The position numbers and the translations under genes are program-made. The notes beneath the pieces were generated by a model. That model saw nothing but the letters and a program-made list of their open reading frames with translations, was not told where the DNA came from and did not search any database. This document shows positions 18,461 to 28,259 of a stretch of DNA of 64,000 nucleotides, piece by piece. The DNA lies in the NCBI RefSeq assembly GCF_003226535.1, contig NZ_QKOB01000006.1:312440-376439 (forward strand), read 5' to 3'. Within the stretch, counting starts at the first letter, position 1; the number at the start of each line of letters is the position of its first letter. Source of the stretch: Meiothermus sp. Pnk-1 (GTDB taxonomy: Bacteria > Deinococcota > Deinococci > Deinococcales > Thermaceae).

Positions 18461-18505
18461 ATGATCTTAAGTGCAAAAAAACCCAGCGCCGGGGGGCTAG
18501 CCTGA
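18461..18505 (+). CDS. Leader peptide of the lysine operon, with tandem Lys codons
   Basis: A 14-codon frame, MILSAKKPSAGGLA, starting at ATG 18461 just after the promoter and ending with TGA at 18505. Two adjacent AAA Lys codons lie at 18476-18481. A rho-independent terminator follows 24 nt later, then hcs. This is the classical layout for transcription attenuation: a ribosome stalled at the Lys codons when charged tRNA-Lys is scarce would favour antitermination. The segment GCCGGG at 18488-18493 can pair with CCCGGC at 18528-18533, the 5' arm of the terminator. Confidence 0.75.
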   Translation: MILSAKKPSAGGLA

Positions 18506-18528
18506 GCTAGTCCGCGCGAGTGCGTATC

Positions 18529-18558
18529 CCGGCCCGCCAACCCAGCGGGCCGGTTTTT
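18529..18558 (+). terminator. Attenuator (rho-independent terminator) before hcs
   Basis: A perfect 9-bp GC-rich stem (CCGGCCCGC, 7-nt loop, GCGGGCCGG) followed directly by five T residues, 19 nt before the hcs start. Its position between leader peptide and first structural gene makes it a regulatory terminator for the lysine operon. Confidence 0.85.
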
Positions 18559-18577
18559 CTCTGAGGAAACCAGGGGT

Positions 18578-19819
18578 ATGGGCAACAGCCAAACACACTT
18601 CAGGCGCATCGAGATCGTGGACACCACCCTCCGCGATGGCCAGCAGTCGCCGCTGCTCTTTGACACCGAGAAGTACCGCTTCACCCTCGAGGAGAAAAAG
18701 CAGCTGCTGGCGGGATTGATCGAGCTGGGGGTCACGCACATCGAGTTCTTCTCGCCCGTGGTGGGCCTAGCCGAAGAGCAGGACGTGCGTGAGCTCATCG
18801 CCTACGCCAGGGGCCTCACCGCGCGGGAACTGCGCCTGTTGGCCCACTGCCGCTGCCACCCCGAGGACATCGAGCGCTCGCTCGAGGTCGGTTGCAACGG
18901 GCTCAACCTCTACCTGGGCGTCTCGCCGCTGGCCCAGCGGCACAACGCCCAGAAGAGCTTGGAAGAGGCCATCGCCCTGGCCAAGGAGGTGCTCCAGAGC
19001 ACCCGCGAGCGTCACCCTGAGCTCTACCTGCGCTTCAGCGCCGAGGACGCCTTCCGCACGCCCAAAGAAGACCTCTTTCGCCTCTACGACGCGGTGTATC
19101 CCTACGTGAACACCCTGGGCCTGCCCGACACGGTGGGCCTGGCCGAGCCGGAGGACGTGGCAGCGCTGGTATGTGCTTTGCGCGAGCGCTACCCAAGCGT
19201 GGACCTAGAGTGCCACTTCCATAACGACCGGGGCCTGGCCCTGGCCAACGTCCTCGCGGCGGTGCGCGCGGGGGTGCGCTATGTGGACGCTTCCATCTGG
19301 GGGCTGGCCGAAAGATCGGGGATCCCCTCGGTGACGGGGGTTTTGTTCAATCTCTCTAAGCACCACCCTGAACTCTTCGGGCAGTACAACCTCAGCCAGT
19401 GCTACCCGCTCAACGTGCTGATGGCCTCGATCCTGGGCACCTTGGTGCCCTACACCGAGCCGGTCTCCCTCACCAACCGCACCCACACCGCCGGGGTTCA
19501 CCAGAAAGCCGTGCTCAACGAGAAAAAAGTCTACGAGGCCCACAACCTCCACGACTTCGGCGTGGACAAGAACCAGCTCCTCTTGGGGCCGCTGTCGGGC
19601 TGGAACCTGATCTACTACTATTTGAAAGAGGTCGAGGCGCTCGAGATCACCAAGGAAGAGGCCAAGGAGATCACCCAGGAGTTCAAGCGCCGCACCCACG
19701 AGATCGGGCGCAGCAAGAAGCCCGAGGAGTTGCTGCTAGAGATCGCCACCGCCCGCGGCATCCGCAAGCACCCCCTGCCCGAAGAGGTGCCCACCGCCCG
19801 CCTGGAGAACCTGGACTAA
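18578..19819 (+). CDS. hcs: Homocitrate synthase
   Basis: 413 residues of the DRE-TIM acyltransferase family: DTTLRDGQQSPLL at the N-terminus (catalytic Arg and metal-binding Asp), ECHFHNDRG (HxH metal ligands) and TAGVHQKAV near residue 305. It condenses 2-oxoglutarate and acetyl-CoA to homocitrate, the first step of lysine synthesis through alpha-aminoadipate. Assignment as homocitrate rather than isopropylmalate or citramalate synthase rests on the operon with homoaconitase and LysW/X/Y/Z genes. Its last 84 nt overlap, tail to tail, with hicA on the opposite strand. Confidence 0.94.
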   Translation: MGNSQTHFRRIEIVDTTLRDGQQSPLLFDTEKYRFTLEEKKQLLAGLIELGVTHIEFFSPVVGLAEEQDVRELIAYARGLTARELRLLAHCRCHPEDIERSLEVGCNGLNLYLGVSPLAQRHNAQKSLEEAIALAKEVLQSTRERHPELYLRFSAEDAFRTPKEDLFRLYDAVYPYVNTLGLPDTVGLAEPEDVAALVCALRERYPSVDLECHFHNDRGLALANVLAAVRAGVRYVDASIWGLAERSGIPSVTGVLFNLSKHHPELFGQYNLSQCYPLNVLMASILGTLVPYTEPVSLTNRTHTAGVHQKAVLNEKKVYEAHNLHDFGVDKNQLLLGPLSGWNLIYYYLKEVEALEITKEEAKEITQEFKRRTHEIGRSKKPEELLLEIATARGIRKHPLPEEVPTARLENLD

Positions 19820-20035
19820 AGGGTTATGTCGAAGTTTCCGATATTCTTCCTCACTCAGCCCGACGTCCTTGAGGATTTTATGGTAGGTACCTTTCTTGAG
19901 TTCCTTCCGATGGAACGGAATCACCGTTCTACGCCCGTCCAGATGGATTACAATGCGGTGACTGCCTTTGCCCGACTCCTCTTCAAATCCGATGCGCCTA
20001 AGCTTACGAAGCACGTCTTCGGGTTTAGGCGGCAT
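19736..20035 (-). CDS. hicA: HicA-family mRNA interferase toxin, C-terminally extended into hcs
   Basis: The first 70 residues form a HicA double-stranded-RNA-binding-fold toxin: KPEDVLRKLRRIGFEEESG, then GSHRIVIH with the presumed active-site His, then TVIPFHRKELKKGTYHKILKD. Family members normally stop about there, but this frame runs on for about 27 further residues that are only the antisense of the hcs 3' end, giving 99 residues in total. The stop may have been lost at insertion. It overlaps the hicB stop by 11 nt, so the pair is one transcript on the strand opposite to the lysine operon. Confidence 0.87.
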   Translation of the reverse strand: MPPKPEDVLRKLRRIGFEEESGKGSHRIVIHLDGRRTVIPFHRKELKKGTYHKILKDVGLSEEEYRKLRHNPLVQVLQAGGGHLFGQGVLADAAGGGDL

Positions 20036-20255
20036 TCACTTCTACCTCTACCCACTCTCCATCCGGCTCGGGGATTGGAAGGCCCCGGCGTTTCAGCGCG
20101 TCAAGCATCCCCTCGAGCGCTTCCAAAACGTTGCCAATGGCTTCCTCACGGGTATCGCCGTCGGAGTGAACCCCAGGCACCGCCGGGACATCCGCCAACC
20201 AAACCCCTGGCTCTTCCGGATCTTCGTAGACGTGTACCCAATACCTGCGTTTCAT
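20025..20255 (-). CDS. hicB: HicB-family antitoxin
   Basis: 76 residues from ATG 20255. The partial RNase-H-like fold of HicB is clear: YWVHVYEDPEEPGVWLADVPAVPGVHSDGDTREEAIGN, in pieces matching the family consensus, with an acidic C-terminus and no extra DNA-binding domain (short HicB type). It should neutralise HicA. TATAAT (complement at 20262-20267) lies 6 nt before the ATG, so the message is leaderless. Antitoxin precedes toxin, as in many hicBA operons. Confidence 0.87.
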   Translation of the reverse strand: MKRRYWVHVYEDPEEPGVWLADVPAVPGVHSDGDTREEAIGNVLEALEGMLDALKRRGLPIPEPDGEWVEVEVNAA

Positions 20256-20261
20256 ACCCTG

Positions 20262-20267
20262 ATTATA
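20262..20267 (-). promoter_or_regulatory. -10 box of hicBA, adjoining the hacA ribosome binding site
   Basis: A consensus TATAAT on the minus strand, 6 nt before hicB. The plus-strand Shine-Dalgarno of hacA (AGGAGG) begins at once at 20268, so hicBA transcription starts within the leader of hacA in the opposite direction. Confidence 0.7.
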
Positions 20268-20277
20268 GGAGGTCGAG

Positions 20278-21516
20278 ATGGGCCTAACCCTAGCCGAAAA
20301 AATCCTTTCCCAGCGGGCCGGGCGTGAGGTGCGGGCCGGGGAGCTGGTGGTGGTGGAGGTAGACCAGGTGATGGTGGTGGACTCCATCGCCGGGAGCTTC
20401 TTCAAGCGCTTGGAATACCTGGGGGCCACCCCCCGCTACCCGGAAAAGGTCGCCATCGTCATCGACCACGTGGCCCCGGCGGCCAACGTGGAGGTGGCCA
20501 AGGCGCAGAAGGAGATCCGGGAGTGGGGGCAGCGGATGGGCTGCCGGGTCTATGACGTGGGGCGCGGCATCTGCCACCAGGTGCTCATCGAGGAGCGGCT
20601 GGCCCTGCCCGGCGGGATCGTGCTGGGCTCGGACTCCCACTCCACCACCTACGGCGGGGTGGCCTGCTTCGGCAGCGGGATGGGGGCTACCGACATCGCG
20701 CTGGCGGCGGCCTCGGGCCGCACCTGGCTGCGGGTGCCCGAGAGCGTGAAGGTAACCCTCCGAGGGCGGCTGGCCTCTGGCGCGACGGCCAAGGATGCGG
20801 CTTTGGAGATGGTGCGCCTTCTCACCGCCGATGGCGCGACCTACATGAGCATCGAGATCCACCTCGAGGACGGCGCCGAATCCTTCACCCGCAGCCAGCG
20901 CCTGACCCTGGCCAACCTCACCGTAGAGGCCGGGGCCAAGTGCGGGCTGGTGGTGCCCAGTGGCGAGATCCTGGAACTCTACGAGGTGCCTGACTGGCTC
21001 TACCCCGACCCCGATGCCGTGTATGTGAAGCAGGTCGAAATTGATTTGGCGACGCTCACCCCCCGCGTCTCGGTGCCCTTCTACGTGGACAACGTGCAGA
21101 CGGTGGAGCGGGTGATGGGCAAGAAGGTGGACCAGGTCTTTGTGGGCACCTGCACCAACGGGCGCCTCGACGACCTGCACGAGGTGGCCGAGGTGCTGCG
21201 TGGGCGCCGGGTCGCGCCCGGGGTGCGGATGCTGGTGATCCCGGCCAGTTCGCAGGTGCTCGAGGAGGCCACTGCCGACGGCACGCTGCTCACCCTGCTG
21301 CAAGCCGGCGCGACCATCGGTACCCCGGGCTGCGGGCCTTGCATGGGCCGCCACCAAGGGGTGCTGGCGCCGGGGGAGGTCTGCGTATCCACCTCCAACC
21401 GCAACTTCAAAGGGCGGATGGGCGCCGCCGACGCGGAAATTTACCTGGCGAGCCCCAGGGTGGCGGCGGCGAGCGCGGTGGCGGGGTTCATCACCACGCC
21501 GGAGGAGCTCGCCTGA
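20278..21516 (+). CDS. hacA: Homoaconitase large subunit
   Basis: 412 residues of the aconitase/isopropylmalate isomerase large-subunit family. The substrate-binding GSDSHSTTYGG segment and the three cysteines that hold the [4Fe-4S] cluster (FVGTCTNGR and GCGPCMGRH) are present. With HacB it converts homocitrate to homoisocitrate through homoaconitate. It belongs to the short archaeal/Thermus-type family also seen as leuC-like. A strong AGGAGG precedes the start. It is separated from hcs by the oppositely oriented hicBA pair. Confidence 0.93.
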   Translation: MGLTLAEKILSQRAGREVRAGELVVVEVDQVMVVDSIAGSFFKRLEYLGATPRYPEKVAIVIDHVAPAANVEVAKAQKEIREWGQRMGCRVYDVGRGICHQVLIEERLALPGGIVLGSDSHSTTYGGVACFGSGMGATDIALAAASGRTWLRVPESVKVTLRGRLASGATAKDAALEMVRLLTADGATYMSIEIHLEDGAESFTRSQRLTLANLTVEAGAKCGLVVPSGEILELYEVPDWLYPDPDAVYVKQVEIDLATLTPRVSVPFYVDNVQTVERVMGKKVDQVFVGTCTNGRLDDLHEVAEVLRGRRVAPGVRMLVIPASSQVLEEATADGTLLTLLQAGATIGTPGCGPCMGRHQGVLAPGEVCVSTSNRNFKGRMGAADAEIYLASPRVAAASAVAGFITTPEELA

Positions 21517-21534
21517 GGGGCTTTTGGAGGGCGA

Positions 21535-22035
21535 ATGGCACGCATCTGGAAGTTTGGCGATTCCATCAACACCGACGACATCCTGCCGGGCAAGTACGCC
21601 CCCTTCATGGTGGGCGAGGACAAGTTCCACACCTACGCCTTTGCCCACCTCCGCCCGGAGTTCGCCCCGGGGTTCAGGCCGGGCGACATCCTGGTGGCCG
21701 GGCGCAACACCGGGCTAGGCAGCAGCCGCGAGTACGCCCCTGAGGCGCTGAAAAAGTTGGGCCTCAGGGCCATCATTGCCAAGAGCTACGCCCGCATCTT
21801 CTACCGCAACCTGATCAACCTGGGCATCATGCCCTTCGAGGCCCCTGAGGTGGTGGATGCCCTGCACGACGGCGACGAGGTGGAGTTGGAGTTCGAGCAG
21901 GGCCTGCTGCGCCGGGGGAGCGAGACCTTCCGGCTCACCCCGCCCCCCGCCTTCTTGCTCGAGGCCCTCAAAGAAGGATCTATCCTGGAGTACTACAAAA
22001 AGCATGGAAGGTTCCCGGGCGAGGGTCCATCGTAA
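21535..22035 (+). CDS. hacB: Homoaconitase small subunit
   Basis: 166 residues with the swivel domain of aconitase small subunits: KFGDSINTDDILPGKYAP at the start, then AGRNTGLGSSREYAPEALK, which carries the substrate-recognition loop and the catalytic Ser-Arg. The small subunit selects homoaconitate over isopropylmalate-type substrates. It follows hacA by 18 nt with TTGGAGGG as ribosome binding site. Confidence 0.93.
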   Translation: MARIWKFGDSINTDDILPGKYAPFMVGEDKFHTYAFAHLRPEFAPGFRPGDILVAGRNTGLGSSREYAPEALKKLGLRAIIAKSYARIFYRNLINLGIMPFEAPEVVDALHDGDEVELEFEQGLLRRGSETFRLTPPPAFLLEALKEGSILEYYKKHGRFPGEGPS

Positions 22036-22056
22036 ACTTTAAGGAGGGGGGGTGTT

Positions 22057-22386
22057 ATGGACGAGGTCGAGGTTAGTTGTCCGGTCTGCGGCGAGGCCAA
22101 CTACATGTCCGCCGAAGAGTACGAAGCGCTCGCCGAAGGCGATGTGATGGACTGCCCGGTGTGTGGAGCGACCCTCGAGGTCGTCTCCACCGATCCGCTC
22201 GAGCTGTTGGTGGTAGAAGGCGACCTGCACGAGTTCTACGTGGACTGCCCACGCTGCGAAACCCAGATTGCCGTCTCGGCGGACGAGGAGGGCAATCCGG
22301 TAACCTGTGAGAACTGCGGCTTTACCTTCGTGCCAGACTGGTCGGAGATCCACGAGGACGACGGGGAAGCGGAATACCTAAACTGA
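22057..22386 (+). CDS. Double zinc-ribbon, LysW-related protein of the lysine operon
   Basis: 109 residues with two CxxC...CxxC zinc ribbons. The first (CPVCGEANY, then CPVCGATLEVVSTDPLEL) closely resembles Thermus LysW around its second Cys pair; the second (CPRCETQIAV, then CENCGFTFVP) is more divergent. The protein ends in EAEYLN and lacks the EDWGE tail whose terminal Glu carries the substrate in LysW, so it should not itself be an amino-acid carrier. It lies between hacB and lysW, the place of an uncharacterised orf in the Thermus operon. Possible roles (regulator, chaperone of LysW, metal-binding partner) are inference. Confidence 0.75.
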   Translation: MDEVEVSCPVCGEANYMSAEEYEALAEGDVMDCPVCGATLEVVSTDPLELLVVEGDLHEFYVDCPRCETQIAVSADEEGNPVTCENCGFTFVPDWSEIHEDDGEAEYLN

Positions 22387-22422
22387 GCCCTACATTCGCA
22401 ATGCGCAACAAAGGAGCTAGTC

Positions 22423-22596
22423 ATGGCAAAAATCACCTTCATCAACCCGGAAACCGGCGCTGAGATCGTTTTGGAGAACCCTGAGCTGGGCGAGATCGTG
22501 GTGGACGACGAGACCGGCATGGAGTTCGAAGTGGTGAGCCTGGACCCACCCCGGCTCGAGGCCGCCCCCGAGGAAGCGGAGGACTGGGGGGAGTAG
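22423..22596 (+). CDS. lysW: LysW-type amino-group carrier protein lacking the zinc-binding cysteines
   Basis: 57 residues from ATG 22423, with AAAGGAG as ribosome binding site. The C-terminus EEAEDWGE is the diagnostic LysW tail; in LysW the terminal Glu is joined through its gamma-carboxyl to the alpha-amino group of aminoadipate, so pathway intermediates stay carrier-bound. The middle (ENPELGEIVV, FEVVSLDPPRLE) aligns well with Thermus LysW. The two CxxC zinc ligands are gone: the first is replaced by FINPETG, the second by DDETG, and the protein has no Cys at all. The fold must therefore be zinc-free, or an acidic site replaces it. Confidence 0.88.
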   Translation: MAKITFINPETGAEIVLENPELGEIVVDDETGMEFEVVSLDPPRLEAAPEEAEDWGE

Positions 22597-22622
22597 GCGC
22601 GAAGGGCCGTCGAAGCTCCAGA

Positions 22623-22650
22623 GCGTTTAGCGTACGACACAAGGCGTGAA
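22623..22650. repeat. Heptanucleotide tandem array, copy 2
   Basis: Four 7-nt units in register (GCGTTTA, GCGTACG, ACACAAG, GCGTGAA) in the 125-nt gap between lysW and lysX, inside the lysine operon. Related words recur up to about 22710. Confidence 0.55.
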
Positions 22651-22721
22651 GGCCGCACAATGCCCCGAAAATCGAGTTGCCAGCGCACCTTGACGCCCGG
22701 CGTTCAGCGGCCCAGAGGGTT

Positions 22722-23567
22722 ATGCTAGCCATTCTCTACGACCGTATCCGTCCCGACGAGGAGATGCTCTTCGAAGCCGCGCATCGGCTCGACATCCCTT
22801 TCAAGAAGATCTATGCCAAGCAGTTCCCTATGCGCCTGGGCGAGCGCCCCGCCGAGCTCGAGGGCGTCACCTGTGCCGTCGAGCGGTTGGTGAGCCAGAG
22901 CAAGGGCCTGGCGGTGAGCCGCTACCTCACCAGCCTGGGCATCCCGGTGGTCAACCGGCCCGAGGTGATCGAGGTCTGTGGCGACAAGTGGGCCACAAGC
23001 TGCGCCTTGGCCGCCTGTGGCGTGCCCCAGCCCAGGACCGCTCTGGCCACCGAGAGCGAGGAAGCCCTCAGGCTCATCGAGGAGATGGGCTACCCGGTGG
23101 TGATGAAGCCGGTGGTGGGGAGCTGGGGCCGCCTGCTCTCCAAGATCAACGACCGCGACGCCGCCGAGGCCATCTTGGAGCACAAGGAGGTCTTAGGCGG
23201 CTACCAGCACCAGCTCTACTACATCCAGGAGCTCGTGAACAAGCCGGGCCGCGATATTCGGGCCTTCGTGGTGGGCGACACCTGCATTGCCGCAATCTAC
23301 CGCGCCAGCGAGCACTGGATCACCAACACCGCCCGCGGCGGCAAGGCTTCCAACTGCCCGGTCACGCCCGAGCTGGCCGACATCGCCGTGCGGGCCGCCA
23401 AGGCGGTGGGCGGGGGCGTGGTGGCCATCGATCTCTTCGAGAGCGAGCGCGGGCTCTTGGTCAACGAGGTCAACCACACCATGGAGTTCAAGAACTCGGT
23501 GAGCACCACCGGCGTGGACATTCCGGGGAAGATCCTCGAGTACGCCTGGGGCTTGAGGAGGGGGTAG
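22722..23567 (+). CDS. lysX: LysW-aminoadipate ligase
   Basis: 281 residues of the RimK-type ATP-grasp family. The start [16 protein letters not shown] and the core segments [32 protein letters not shown] and [14 protein letters not shown] match Thermus LysX very closely. It uses ATP to join the alpha-amino group of 2-aminoadipate to the C-terminal Glu of LysW. ATG 22722 has an AGAGGG ribosome binding site; a longer TTG start would run through the repeat region and is rejected. Confidence 0.95.
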   Translation: MLAILYDRIRPDEEMLFEAAHRLDIPFKKIYAKQFPMRLGERPAELEGVTCAVERLVSQSKGLAVSRYLTSLGIPVVNRPEVIEVCGDKWATSCALAACGVPQPRTALATESEEALRLIEEMGYPVVMKPVVGSWGRLLSKINDRDAAEAILEHKEVLGGYQHQLYYIQELVNKPGRDIRAFVVGDTCIAAIYRASEHWITNTARGGKASNCPVTPELADIAVRAAKAVGGGVVAIDLFESERGLLVNEVNHTMEFKNSVSTTGVDIPGKILEYAWGLRRG

Positions 23568-23570
23568 GGT

Positions 23571-26161
<2,591 letters not shown>

Positions 26162-26165
<4 letters not shown>

Positions 26166-26551
26166 GGTTGGCCTGGCCTGCGGGTGAACACCGCCAGCGA
26201 AACCAGGATCAGCCCGAAGATGAGCAGCGGAACCAGCGGGCGTAGGCCGGGGATGAAAGCGTAGATGAGCACCACCAAGGCGAAGGCGCCTGCCGTTCCC
26301 TGCACCATCTGGCGATCCAGAGGGGTAAGGGGCGGAGCTTTGTTGAGGAGCAACAACATCAGCAGCGAAAGGGCGCCCAGGCTCTCCACCAGCCCCCCCG
26401 AACGGCTCCCCAGAAACAGCCAGTCCCCTGCCCAGACAAACCCCACCAGCAAAAGCGGGACCCACCCGTAACGAGAACCGCGCAAACGCCAGGCCAGCAG
26501 GCAGGCCAAGGCCAACAGGAAGACGAGCATCCAGTAAATCGGGGTCGCCAT
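26162..26551 (-). CDS. Small membrane protein of unknown function
   Basis: 129 residues with four predicted transmembrane helices (about 5-20, 28-46, 53-68 and 88-120) and very few charged residues in between. No recognised domain. It follows the GH57 branching enzyme gene by 4 nt on the same strand and its stop overlaps that of lysZ. Confidence 0.65.
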
Positions 26552-26555
26552 GGGC

Positions 26556-28118
26556 TTAGGAGGAGGTCGCGCCGTTGAGATAGAGGGTGGGATCAGCCTC
26601 GGGGAAGGGGTTGTCCAGGGATTCGAGCTCGGCCAACCGGGACGGGTCTACCGCCTCGCCCTGTAGCATGGCCTCGAGCTCAGCAAAGCGCCTGGCGTGG
26701 CCCCGGTAGCGCTCCCGAGCATACTCGGCAGCTTGATGGGTCTCGATTAGAAAGGGCCAGTCCGAGGCCTCGAGCAGCAGCAACTCCCGCATCATCTGGC
26801 GCAGGACGCGCCGGGTGGGTCCGCTCTCCCGCCGGGTGTTCCTGGCTGCCTCCTTCATGCGGGTTTCGGCTTCGTAGACCTGTTGCCAGTAATCCTGGGT
26901 AGCGGGGTTCTGCCAGATCTGGTGCATCCCGCCGCGCCCCCAGGAGCCTTCAGGGAGGCTCACGCGGGTGGTGGGGCCCCGGGTAGCGCTGCGCGCGGTT
27001 TGCGCGGTGATCTTTCCGTGGCGGTGCAGCTCGCGGTAAACGGCCTCGAGCCAGATCGGCCCCTCATGCCACCAGTGGCCGAATAGCTCTGCGTCGTAAG
27101 CAGCGCAGATCACCCCCTCGGGGTGCTGCGCCGCCAACCGAAGAAGCAGCCCCACGAAATGCTGGGCGTGCTGCTGGGCCAAGCTGGCGGCGGCTTCGGG
27201 GTCGTAGGGTTCTTTGGCTCCCAGCTCGAGGCCACGGTCGGTGATCTTCCAGTGATGCAGGCCAGAGGTGGCGTCCTTGCGGTGGAACTCGCGGTAGTCG
27301 CCCGCCCCGGGATACCCCAAGTCGCTGCTCCAAACCTGGAGGGTGGTCTCGCGGTTCCGGGCCAGCAGGCGCAAGCCAGAGTTTAGCTCTAGCACGTGGT
27401 ATAGCGCGTCACTGCTCTGCTTTGGCGTCGGGTCTGTTCCGGCATAGGGGGGCAGGGCCCCACCCCCCTCGATCAGGTGAGCGTCCACAAAGGTGTAGCG
27501 CAATCCGGCCTTCATCAGCAGCTCGTCGAGGCCGGCCCGGCCCTCTTTGCGGGGCCGATAAGCCATCTCCGGCAGCCAGAAACCGCTGGGTTCGCGGCGA
27601 TAGTGGCGGCGATAGGCCTCGAGCCCGGTCTTGATCTGCGCCCACACTGCGGCATCGGAACCCAACAAGGGCAAGTAGGCGTGGGTGGCGGCGCTGGAGA
27701 TGATCTCGATCTGCCCCCGCTCCTGGGCTTGGGCGAAAAAGCCCACCAGGTCTCCATGAAGGGCTTCGAACCGCACGAGCGCATCCCGCCAGCAGTCCAG
27801 CTGGTAGCGGGCGCTGGCGGCAAGCGGGGTCCCGGAGAAGCGCTCCACGTCTCCTTGGGCCCGCTCGAGGCGATCTTGGATATAAGCCCGGCAGCCCTCC
27901 TTGATCTTGGGGTCTACCAGCTGCTCGGTAAGGATAGGGGTGATGCCCAAGGTGAGGGGGGCCGGGATACCCTCGGCCTCGAGGCGCTGGAGCATTCGAG
28001 TGAGGGGCAGGTATACCTCGGCGATGGCTTCGTAGAGAGTTTCCTCGCCGAAAGGCCACATCCCATGCGCCCGCACATACGGCAGATGGGAGTGCAACAC
28101 CAACACAAAACGGGTCAT
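26556..28118 (-). CDS. 1,4-alpha-glucan branching enzyme, glycoside hydrolase family 57
   Basis: 520 residues, the same length as the characterised Thermus thermophilus GH57 branching enzyme. The family motifs are visible: HSHLPY (residues 9-14), the nucleophile Glu184 in GFWLPEMAY, and the acid/base Asp342 in [15 protein letters not shown] helical C-terminal domain follows (about 400-500). It introduces alpha-1,6 branches in glycogen-like glucan. No signal peptide. It is transcribed with the downstream small membrane protein. Confidence 0.93.
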   Translation of the reverse strand: MTRFVLVLHSHLPYVRAHGMWPFGEETLYEAIAEVYLPLTRMLQRLEAEGIPAPLTLGITPILTEQLVDPKIKEGCRAYIQDRLERAQGDVERFSGTPLAASARYQLDCWRDALVRFEALHGDLVGFFAQAQERGQIEIISSAATHAYLPLLGSDAAVWAQIKTGLEAYRRHYRREPSGFWLPEMAYRPRKEGRAGLDELLMKAGLRYTFVDAHLIEGGGALPPYAGTDPTPKQSSDALYHVLELNSGLRLLARNRETTLQVWSSDLGYPGAGDYREFHRKDATSGLHHWKITDRGLELGAKEPYDPEAAASLAQQHAQHFVGLLLRLAAQHPEGVICAAYDAELFGHWWHEGPIWLEAVYRELHRHGKITAQTARSATRGPTTRVSLPEGSWGRGGMHQIWQNPATQDYWQQVYEAETRMKEAARNTRRESGPTRRVLRQMMRELLLLEASDWPFLIETHQAAEYARERYRGHARRFAELEAMLQGEAVDPSRLAELESLDNPFPEADPTLYLNGATSS

Positions 28119-28188
28119 AGGGGGTCTCAGGGAAAGGCCGAGGATCCTAGCCCCTCAGCGGTGGTCATTGTACCCTAAGCGGCAAATT

Positions 28189-28227
28189 TAAAAAAACCCA
28201 GGCGCTTCCCCCACGGCGCAGCCTGGG
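28189..28227 (-). terminator. Rho-independent terminator of the eRF1-like gene
   Basis: On the minus strand a GC-rich stem (CCCAGGC-GCGC with one bulged base, complement at 28197-28205) is followed by a run of T residues (A run at 28189-28196 on plus). Confidence 0.8.
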
Positions 28228-28259
28228 GGCGCGTTGGGTGGTGCAGGCTCGTCTCCCCG

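Noticed and set aside
18418..18577. Lysine riboswitch (L box) upstream of hcs
   Set aside because: The leader is far too short for the roughly 170-nt aptamer and contains a translated peptide with Lys codons instead.
22677..22721. Upstream TTG start for lysX
   Set aside because: It would add 15 residues encoded by repeat-like DNA; ATG 22722 has a ribosome binding site and matches the Thermus LysX N-terminus.
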